Shown: positions 53,715 to 61,179 of the stretch, piece after piece
How the letters are laid out: each line of letters begins with the position of its first letter
Position numbering within the stretch: position 1 is the stretch's first letter
Program-made: the position numbers and the translations under genes
The notes under the pieces: generated by a model
The model's database searches: none
Told to the model about the DNA's origin: nothing
What the model saw: the letters and a program-made list of their open reading frames with translations, nothing else
Source: an uncultured Croceitalea sp.
GTDB taxonomy: Bacteria; Bacteroidota; Bacteroidia; Flavobacteriales; Flavobacteriaceae
Length of the DNA stretch: 64,000 nt
NCBI GenBank assembly: GCA_947494805.1
Contig: CANLWK010000009.1
Coordinates: 1-64,000, forward strand
Direction: 5' to 3'

Positions 53715-55340
53715 TTACTTCATTCTTTTCCCTCCCACAAAAACCAGTTCAGCCTCGAGATTCGGAATTTGATTTTCTGGAACTTCCATTATATCATCGC
53801 TCAATAGCACAAAATCGGCCTTTTTCCCTACCTCAATACTTCCCTTTTCGGTCTCTTCAAAATTTGAATAGGCCGCCCAAATGGTCATCCCCTTCAATGT
53901 TTCTTCTCGGGATAGTGCATCTTTTATTTGAAATCCCCCTTCAGGGTAGTTTTCCAAATCTTGTCTGGCCACTGCTGCGTAAAAGGTCAAAAACGGACTT
54001 ACTTTTTCCACAGGAAAATCAGTCCCCAAAGCGACCATACCTGCTTTATCCAGCAAAGTTTTAAAGGCATAGGCACCCTTTACACGTTCTTCGCCCAGTC
54101 TGTCTTCTGCCCAATACATATCACTAGTGGCGTGGGTGGGCTGTACTGATGGAATGATTCCGCTTTCGAAAAAGTCAAAATCCTGTTCAGAAATGACCTG
54201 CGCATGTTCCACTTTCCAACGTCTATCAGTTTTATTTTTTAAAGCATTTTGATACGCCCTAAGCACCACAATATTCGCAGAATCGCCAATGGCATGTGTA
54301 TTCATTTGATAGTCACTGGCGGCAATACGTTCGGCCAGCTCATTAATATCATCTACCGGGGTAATCATAGCACCAAAGTGACCTGGTTTGTCAGAATAAT
54401 GTGCTCTTAGCGCTGCACCCCTTGAGCCCAAGGCCCCATCACCGTATACCTTGATCGACCGTACGTTCAACTTGTCGGTTTTGACAATACCTTTTGGCAA
54501 GTAATAATCGAGATTCTCTTTGGTATTACTGACCATGGCGTACATGCGAATATTCAGGTCTCCTGTTTGGTGCAGACTATCGATCAATTCAATGGTTGCC
54601 CTATCCAATCCAGCATCATTTACAGTGGTCAACCCATAGTCAAAGCATAGTTTTTCAGCATCTTTCAACGCTTGTATCTCCGTAGCTCTGGTTGGCTTTG
54701 GCATCACGGCATCTACCATACCCATAGGGTTGTCGACCAAAACCCCTGTTGGTTCACCGTCTTCCCCTTTCACAATTTCGCCCCCATCTATTTGGGCGTT
54801 TCTAGTGATTCCCGCTAAATCCAGTGCTTTTTGATTCACGAGATAGGCATGGCCATCAACGCGTTCCAACGCCACAGGTATATCAGGAAATAAGCTATCC
54901 AATGCAGTTTTCGTAGGAAACTCTTTTACTTCCCAGTCATTTTGGTCCCACCCTCTTCCTAAAATAAAGTTAGACGGTTTTTCTTTTTGAAATGCGCTGA
55001 CCTTCCTTAAAATCTCATCATAACTTATGGTCCCTCTTAAATTGACCACCTGTTGGGTCATCCCCAAGCCATAGAAATGACAATGGGCATCAATCAAGCC
55101 CGGAACTATTGTTTTACCACGTGCATCAAGTGTTTCTTTCGCAGTATACTTTTCATTGATTTCGGCCACATCACCAACCGCAACAAATTTTCCATCTTTG
55201 ACCGCAATACCCGTTGCTTTAGAAAAAGCTTCATCAACAGTGTAGATATTGGCATTGGTAACAATCATGTCTACAGCTTCCTTATGCTGGCATGAAGTAA
55301 GCAGCAGTATAAATACTAGGGATAGAAAAAGTGATTTCAT
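53715..55340 (-). CDS. YtcJ-like metal-dependent amidohydrolase lipoprotein
   Basis: 541 residues from ATG at 55340 (the frame opens at 55391, overlapping the next gene's stop; the lipobox LLLTSC fits 55340). Amidohydro_3 fold: metal motif DAHCHFYGLG (HxH), the GRGWDQNDW strand, HAIGDSAN, KVEHAQVI, and GTDFPVEKVSPF. These enzymes hydrolyse amide or cyclic bonds in unidentified substrates. Lipid-anchored, so it acts in the periplasm or on the surface, unlike most cytoplasmic amidohydrolases. Confidence 0.9.
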   Translation of the reverse strand: MKSLFLSLVFILLLTSCQHKEAVDMIVTNANIYTVDEAFSKATGIAVKDGKFVAVGDVAEINEKYTAKETLDARGKTIVPGLIDAHCHFYGLGMTQQVVNLRGTISYDEILRKVSAFQKEKPSNFILGRGWDQNDWEVKEFPTKTALDSLFPDIPVALERVDGHAYLVNQKALDLAGITRNAQIDGGEIVKGEDGEPTGVLVDNPMGMVDAVMPKPTRATEIQALKDAEKLCFDYGLTTVNDAGLDRATIELIDSLHQTGDLNIRMYAMVSNTKENLDYYLPKGIVKTDKLNVRSIKVYGDGALGSRGAALRAHYSDKPGHFGAMITPVDDINELAERIAASDYQMNTHAIGDSANIVVLRAYQNALKNKTDRRWKVEHAQVISEQDFDFFESGIIPSVQPTHATSDMYWAEDRLGEERVKGAYAFKTLLDKAGMVALGTDFPVEKVSPFLTFYAAVARQDLENYPEGGFQIKDALSREETLKGMTIWAAYSNFEETEKGSIEVGKKADFVLLSDDIMEVPENQIPNLEAELVFVGGKRMK

Positions 55341-55390
55341 AAGGTTCTCGGCTTTATCCCAAAAATAAGGATTTACCAATAGCCTTTCCA

Positions 55391-56482
55391 TTAATAATCT
55401 TCGAACTCGGTAATTACAAATTCTACCCTGCGATTGGCGTCACGTGCTTTGGTGGTTTTGCTGTCGTCAAGTGGCAAGGTATCACCCATGCCCTCCCAAC
55501 GTATACGACGTTTAGAAAGACCTAATTCTTGCAAGTACAGCGCGACCGCCCTGGCGCGTCTTGAAGAAAGATATTTGTTGTATTGGTTGGTACCCAAATC
55601 ATCGGTATGACCGAATATCGAAACCTGGACTTTTGGATTGCGCCTTAAGTGAACATATACTTTTTGAATCTCGCGTTTTGCCTTTTCGGTCAGTTTAAAG
55701 TCATCAAATTCAAATTGTAGTCGGTTCAACACAAAAGGTTTGTTCAGTTCAAACCCTGACTTTTTTGTTTTAACGACTTGCACGTCATCTATATAATAAT
55801 AGGAAAGGGGTTTGGGGCTGTTGTCTTTGACCTCTAACCGCACCACCTTAGAATACTTGTCGTTCTTGAAATTGCCGAAAGTGAGGTATTTTTCATACCC
55901 ATTGGCTTCAAACTCTGCTTCAACCAATGCCCATTTTTGATTGTCAAAAATTGAGCCTTTCACCTTAAGGTTGACATAAGAATACTTATCAATTTTGAAC
56001 CGGTTCAAACGCCTAGGTGATAAACTTTCATTGGTATTGATGTTCAACTGGTCTTTTGTGAACAATATACTGGCTTCTTGAATGGCGAGAACCGATTTTT
56101 CTGCCAGACTCAAACGCAAAGAAACTTTGTAGTATTGTCCTTTTTTCAAAGGATGTTTCAGCTCAAACTGAATATATTCACGGTACTCATTCGGACTGAA
56201 AAGATACAGCCCCGCATAAGCATCGCCTTCAAAACTTCTTTGATTGCCATTGAAATTATCGGGCACCCCTACTTCTTTAGCTCCGCAGATATTGAAGTAA
56301 TCCGTTGAACCTAAAGTTGGTGCCTTTAAGTTCTTGCAGTCAATAGAAAGATTGCCCATTGCGGACGGACATGAATAGTAATCTTCGAAACCGCCGTTCA
56401 CAACAAGATTTTGGGCCGCCAACACTTGCAGCAACAAGAGTTGTGAAACAAACAGTAGGATGGTAGGTTTTTTTGGGAACAT
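55391..56482 (-). CDS. OmpA-family protein, paralogue 1
   Basis: 363 residues. Signal peptide (LLLQVLAAQ). N-terminal beta-sandwich begins NLVVNGGFEDYYSCPSAMGN and includes GNQRSFEGDAYAGLYLFSPN and YREYIQFELK. C-terminal OmpA domain from about 250: GHTDDLGTNQYNKYLSSRRA keeps both diaminopimelate-binding positions (Asp and Arg 15 residues apart). It would tether the outer membrane to peptidoglycan. The N-terminal domain is shared with two other genes here; its ligand is unknown. Confidence 0.88.
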   Translation of the reverse strand: MFPKKPTILLFVSQLLLLQVLAAQNLVVNGGFEDYYSCPSAMGNLSIDCKNLKAPTLGSTDYFNICGAKEVGVPDNFNGNQRSFEGDAYAGLYLFSPNEYREYIQFELKHPLKKGQYYKVSLRLSLAEKSVLAIQEASILFTKDQLNINTNESLSPRRLNRFKIDKYSYVNLKVKGSIFDNQKWALVEAEFEANGYEKYLTFGNFKNDKYSKVVRLEVKDNSPKPLSYYYIDDVQVVKTKKSGFELNKPFVLNRLQFEFDDFKLTEKAKREIQKVYVHLRRNPKVQVSIFGHTDDLGTNQYNKYLSSRRARAVALYLQELGLSKRRIRWEGMGDTLPLDDSKTTKARDANRRVEFVITEFEDY

Positions 56483-56600
56483 GGTGTTTTTGCTTAGCCA
56501 ATAACACTCGTGTTCTAAAAGTGTATTATAGTAGGATTTTTTCTATAACGTCATTTTTATGTAAATATTATCTTACAATAGTTAGATGGTATATAAAAGC

Positions 56601-57689
56601 TTATTGGTCTTCAAAATTTGTCATTACAAATTCGACCTGGCCTTTTTTCATTTTGTCTTCACTCAACTTACCGTTTCTAAGCGGTTTGGTCTCTCCTACC
56701 CCTTCCCAAACAATACGTTGGTCGTTAATTCCCAGTTTCTTTAAATAAAGTGCCACGGCTCTCGCTCGAAGGGAGGAAATAAACTTGTTATATTCGGGAT
56801 TTCCGGCATCATTTGAGTGTCCGGTAATTTTCATCTGTACTTCGGCATTCTCTTTTAAAAACTTATATATTTTTTTGACACTGGCCACTGCTGCAGCATC
56901 CAGTTCATAGCCCTTTGGTTCAAAAGGCTTACTTTCCAATACATAGATTTTATCCTTTTCGTAATTGAGACGGGGCAACTCTTCAAGTACCAAGTTGTCG
57001 ATATAATAGTATGAAAAATCACTTGAAGTAACCTTTTTATCACCTAACAACTGTGTCGTTTCGTTGTCCTTAAAGTTACCGACGATAATGTGGTTTTCAA
57101 AACCTTTGCCATCAAACTCTGCCGTTAAGGTTACCCAACCTTCGGTATCAGACAATGACCTATCAACTTTCAAAGGCACTTGGTAAAATTCAAAACCTTC
57201 TTCTAGATCCATTCTAGAATTTGTCACCGCAAGACTATTGGGTATGCGCAGTTTCTTGTTCGACACTACAATGGACATACCTTTTAAGGCTATTGTCGAC
57301 GCTTCGGCCAGACTAACCTGTAGCGAAACCTTGTATGGATGCTTTTCACGTAATGTTCTTGACGTGTTCAACTGTACATATTCACGATAGTTGTTCAAAG
57401 CATAGAAATAGAGTCCGGTATAACCATTGCCGTCGGCGGCGGCCTGATTTCCCTTGAAATTCGCGGGAACACCAAAATCTGTTGAACCACAGGCATTGTA
57501 GTAATCACCTGAACTGGTATTGGGCAATGAAACATCTTCTAGCAAAGAGGTAAAGCTTGCCATTTTTGATGGACATGCCTTATAGTTTTCAAAACTTGGA
57601 TTGAGAATTAAATTTTGGGCCGAAATACTAGTGGTCAATATAAGACCAAAGACCATTACTGAGATAAACCGAGAAACCTTTCCGTACAT
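56601..57689 (-). CDS. OmpA-family protein, paralogue 2 (peptidoglycan Asp replaced)
   Basis: 362 residues, same layout as paralogue 1: signal peptide to SISAQ, sandwich starting NLILNPSFENYKACPSKMAS with GNQAAADGNGYTGLYFYALN, OmpA domain with GHSNDAGNPEYNKFISSLRA. The Asp of the canonical GHTD is Asn293, while Arg308 is kept. The C-terminus is otherwise intact. The substitution should weaken binding to diaminopimelate peptidoglycan (known for OmpA of Acinetobacter). The gene is 118 bases upstream of paralogue 1. Confidence 0.87.
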   Translation of the reverse strand: MYGKVSRFISVMVFGLILTTSISAQNLILNPSFENYKACPSKMASFTSLLEDVSLPNTSSGDYYNACGSTDFGVPANFKGNQAAADGNGYTGLYFYALNNYREYVQLNTSRTLREKHPYKVSLQVSLAEASTIALKGMSIVVSNKKLRIPNSLAVTNSRMDLEEGFEFYQVPLKVDRSLSDTEGWVTLTAEFDGKGFENHIIVGNFKDNETTQLLGDKKVTSSDFSYYYIDNLVLEELPRLNYEKDKIYVLESKPFEPKGYELDAAAVASVKKIYKFLKENAEVQMKITGHSNDAGNPEYNKFISSLRARAVALYLKKLGINDQRIVWEGVGETKPLRNGKLSEDKMKKGQVEFVMTNFEDQ

Positions 57690-57856
57690 GATATTAAATA
57701 TTAAAATAGGTTCTCGTACTGATATAAACGCTCAAGTTTTAGCATTATTGTTTAACCGATGATAGGTTACACTTCATCGAAAAAGCACTAATTTGAACAC
57801 CTTTGACCATACTTTTTTTAGTGACATGGCGTTATCATCATCCAAATCTTACTGAA

Positions 57857-58297
57857 ATGCGCATAACTACCCTTATGCTTGTTTTTTGTGCTGCCCCGTT
57901 TTTTGGTTTAGGCCAAAATACCATTAGGGGCAACGTAGTCGATGAACTTGGTTTACCGATTTACCTTGCCTCTGTTGAAGTTCAAGAGACAACCGACATT
58001 ACCTACACCGATTTTGATGGTTCTTTTTCGCTGACCAGCCAAAAGGACTTTCATTGGAAAATCAACATAAAATCTCAAGGTTACAATACGGAATCATTTT
58101 TTGTGTTGAGCGGTGGAAGCACCGGTGAGCTCGTATTGGAGTATAGTGCAGAAATGAAGGCGCTTCTCGACGGCAATTCTAGTTTGCACAATAAATTTTA
58201 CTGGAAGCCTTGGTATGAGGGAACTATCTTTCAGAAATCTGAGGTTCAATTGACCAGTAACTTCATGTCAGGTTCGTTTTCATTCGGTCTTGAATAA
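57857..58297 (+). CDS. Small secreted CarboxypepD_reg-like protein
   Basis: 146 residues from ATG at 57857 (signal LMLVFCAAPFFGLGQ). The frame extends upstream to 57803, but without a signal. The domain is the beta-sandwich seen at the start of TonB-dependent transporters: NTIRGNVVDELGLPIYLASV, TYTDFDGSFSLTS. No plug or barrel follows, so it stands alone. Its 3' end overlaps the end of paralogue 3 by 18 bases (convergent). Confidence 0.72.
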   Translation: MRITTLMLVFCAAPFFGLGQNTIRGNVVDELGLPIYLASVEVQETTDITYTDFDGSFSLTSQKDFHWKINIKSQGYNTESFFVLSGGSTGELVLEYSAEMKALLDGNSSLHNKFYWKPWYEGTIFQKSEVQLTSNFMSGSFSFGLE

Positions 58298-59353
58298 AAA
58301 CTCGGCCCGCCTATTTTTGGCACGACCTGTTTCAGTAGTATTATCTGCCATTGGCTTGGCGCTACCATGACCAAACCACGAAATTCGTTCTTCGTCAATA
58401 CCTTGCTTTACGAAATAGTCTGCGATGGCCCTTGCTCTTTTTTCAGAGAGTTTTTTGTTGTATAACGGCGTTCCTTGATTATCGGTATGTCCATGTATCT
58501 CTAAAAGCAATTCAGGATTATCGACAAGCTTTTGTCGAATGATGGTAAGCTCATTTTTCGCTTCATTGGTCAGGGTAAACAGGTCAAAATCGAAAAGTAC
58601 GTTCTCAATAACTATGAGTTCGTTTTGTTCTACCTCTGCAACTATAATTTCTTTTCTATTCTTATTGTGTATACTGACCATGTCAATGTAGTAATACGCG
58701 CCTTTTTTAGTCTCTTTTCGCTTGGTCTGCACTTTACGCGTCATCCTATTGCTCCTTAAGTTGCCCAATATCAAGTACTTTTCAAAGCCTTTGGCCTCAA
58801 ATTCTGCAGTAACCAATAGCCAATCGGTTTTGTCTTCATGAAATTTTGGATGGTTCACCTCAAACGTATTGACCCGGTTACCTTTGACCGTAAACAAATG
58901 TTTTCGTGACAGTTGTTTCTTAGTGGCAATACTCAAAGCATTGTAACTCAATACCACACCAAAATCCTTGACCGCAAAATCAGAGCCTTCGGCCAGACTA
59001 ATGTAAAAGCTTAAAACATAGGTCTCCCCTTTCTGCAAGGTTTTTTTAAGTGGTGCTTGAATGTACTCTCGATAATCAGCAGGCGCATAAAAGTATAGGC
59101 CTGCATAAGCATTTTCATACTTAGGTTGTTGAATACCATTAAAATTCTCTGGAGCTCCCATAACCTTACTACAGGTATTGAAGTAATCGGTTGTACCTTG
59201 AGTCGGCGTTGACCAATGAGCGACATCTTGTTTGAACGTACCTAAAGCATTGGGGCATGTTTCATACTCTTCAAAACTTGGGTTTTTGACCAAGTTTTGC
59301 CCCATAACAAAGCATGATAAGGCAAAATAAAAAATGGATAGAACAGGTTTCAT
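58280..59353 (-). CDS. OmpA-family protein, paralogue 3
   Basis: 357 residues. Signal peptide (FALSCFVMGQ), sandwich beginning NLVKNPSFEEYETCPNALGT with GIQQPKYENAYAGLYFYAPA, then OmpA domain with GHTDNQGTPLYNKKLSEKRA, both Asp and Arg present. The three paralogues share order, length and motifs, so local duplication is evident. A CarboxypepD_reg gene separates it from the other two. Confidence 0.88.
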   Translation of the reverse strand: MKPVLSIFYFALSCFVMGQNLVKNPSFEEYETCPNALGTFKQDVAHWSTPTQGTTDYFNTCSKVMGAPENFNGIQQPKYENAYAGLYFYAPADYREYIQAPLKKTLQKGETYVLSFYISLAEGSDFAVKDFGVVLSYNALSIATKKQLSRKHLFTVKGNRVNTFEVNHPKFHEDKTDWLLVTAEFEAKGFEKYLILGNLRSNRMTRKVQTKRKETKKGAYYYIDMVSIHNKNRKEIIVAEVEQNELIVIENVLFDFDLFTLTNEAKNELTIIRQKLVDNPELLLEIHGHTDNQGTPLYNKKLSEKRARAIADYFVKQGIDEERISWFGHGSAKPMADNTTETGRAKNRRAEFLFKTE

Positions 59354-59421
59354 TTCGTCTAAAGTAACAAAATTGGCGGCGCCACTACAAATAGAAATCC
59401 TGCTCTAATGAAACCTGTTAC

Positions 59422-61170
59422 TTAAAAATCAAATTTGTAAGACACCCCACCCAAAGCTTGAAAACCTTGTACCCTAAAGTTGTACCATTGTTGATAGTTG
59501 TTGTTGGCCAAATTTGACAAGCGCGCAAATACCGATAACTGCTCATTAAAACGATATCCCAAATGGGCATTGGCGTCAAAAAAGCCATCTAAATCCACTA
59601 TGGTCGAGGGAAACTCATTGGCGGGCGTATTTGCCACTGCGGTCGATTGCAAATCTTGGCGGTCTCCAATATAGAAGAGGTTAGCACCTGCAAACCATTT
59701 ATCGGTTATTTGATAATCTAAAAACAATGAGCCTTTGACCTCAGGTAAATTCCAAGCAGGATTGTCCGTTTCCGTATTGTAATTATAGTATTCAGCGTTT
59801 AGCCCTAAGGTGAAGTTTCGGTTGACATCGATATTCAACTCGGCGAAAATACCCAAGGTCCTGATGTCATCATAAAACACTTGAAACGAGTTGCCAAAAT
59901 TGTATCCTTTTTCATCGGCTCTTGATACATTTTGGGGATTCAAGAAAAACAACGGCCTTCTGTTTTCAGCCATGTAAGAGCCTTTTACGTTGTATCCGAC
60001 ATTTGAAAATAGTTGCCCTTTTATTCCCAAGTAGCCTTCATATTGCTGATCCGTAGGTTGAATGAACAATGTTGGTGATACAAACGGGTTTTCATCTACA
60101 AAACCGTGATATGAGTTTTGACGTAAATCCCCCTCAATACCGCCATAGGCGATAACTTGGTCCTCAAGCAAACGATACGAAGCCGTTACTGCAGGGTAAA
60201 TGTAAAAGCTGCCATTGCTCCGTTCGATATCGGTGCCATACACGAAATTTGCTCCTAAATTTAAGGTCAGTTCATCTCTCAGAATCACGATACTAGGATT
60301 GATTCCTACTTGAAAATGACCGTAATCGATTTCATCCACATTCTCTGTATTGTTCAAATCTGTATTCTTAAAATTGCCCCCGACATAGTCTAATTTTGCC
60401 TTGATATTGACCAGTTCGGTACTAATCGGTACTTCAAGCTCAGGTCTCACCACTACCCTATTCTCACCAGACTCGACACCGTCCCAAAAACGTCGAACGA
60501 GCACATTCGCATTCTTGAAAAAAGAATCTTCAACATTCACATTTGCTTTGGCCTCAGCGTTAAAATAATTCTGCCGTTCGTCAATGCCCGCTATCTGTGT
60601 TTGGGTAAAAGCACCACTTTCCAGACCGTACCAGTTGTACAGTTGGTGCTGAACGCCAATACCTGCACTCCAATTATAATCGCGATCTTTTTGGCCGTAG
60701 TTGATATCGACATTGGTATTGTAAAAATCTGTCTCTAAAGGGGTGCTGTCAATATCACCACGAGAAGAGTGATGGCTCAATCCAAAATTGAGCAAATCTT
60801 CATCCCTTCCTACCTCACGACTGGTATAAAAATCGACCAAGGCATTGTTGAAATTACCCAAACCGACTGAGGCATAGGAATTGTACAAGGTAGGTGGCGG
60901 TATTTTTTCTACGGTTGCCGCTTTTGCTTTTGCAGGTGTAAACGTCGAAGCAACCGGTACAGAGAAAATGGTATAATCAATTTTCTTTTTTTGTAAAACG
61001 ATGGAATCGTTCAGGTTGGGCACCGATTTAATCTTAAAGGCGTCTGAAACGGTGGGGGAATACGGCTTGACGACCGTAACCGTTTCAGTACCAATATCAT
61101 CGGTTTCTTGGGCCCGAACAACCCCAAAAAGGCTCAAAACAAGAATGGATATAAATATTCGTTTTTGCAT
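59422..61170 (-). CDS. Outer-membrane beta-barrel protein without plug
   Basis: 582 residues. Signal peptide ending VVRA before Gln21. After a 90-residue linker (TVTVVKPYSPTVSDAF at the start) the rest is barrel-like strands (YNSYASVGLGNFNNALVDFY, AGIGVQHQLYNWYG), ending ALGGVSYKFDF with the BAM-type terminal Phe. The TonB plug domain is not seen, so it is probably not an energised transporter. It follows the TPR gene by nine bases, and the pair is likely one unit. Confidence 0.82.
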   Translation of the reverse strand: MQKRIFISILVLSLFGVVRAQETDDIGTETVTVVKPYSPTVSDAFKIKSVPNLNDSIVLQKKKIDYTIFSVPVASTFTPAKAKAATVEKIPPPTLYNSYASVGLGNFNNALVDFYTSREVGRDEDLLNFGLSHHSSRGDIDSTPLETDFYNTNVDINYGQKDRDYNWSAGIGVQHQLYNWYGLESGAFTQTQIAGIDERQNYFNAEAKANVNVEDSFFKNANVLVRRFWDGVESGENRVVVRPELEVPISTELVNIKAKLDYVGGNFKNTDLNNTENVDEIDYGHFQVGINPSIVILRDELTLNLGANFVYGTDIERSNGSFYIYPAVTASYRLLEDQVIAYGGIEGDLRQNSYHGFVDENPFVSPTLFIQPTDQQYEGYLGIKGQLFSNVGYNVKGSYMAENRRPLFFLNPQNVSRADEKGYNFGNSFQVFYDDIRTLGIFAELNIDVNRNFTLGLNAEYYNYNTETDNPAWNLPEVKGSLFLDYQITDKWFAGANLFYIGDRQDLQSTAVANTPANEFPSTIVDLDGFFDANAHLGYRFNEQLSVFARLSNLANNNYQQWYNFRVQGFQALGGVSYKFDF

Positions 61171-61179
61171 GGTGTTCTC

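Noticed and set aside
59422-61170. TonB-dependent receptor call
   Set aside because: No TonB box or plug domain is seen between the signal peptide and the barrel strands.
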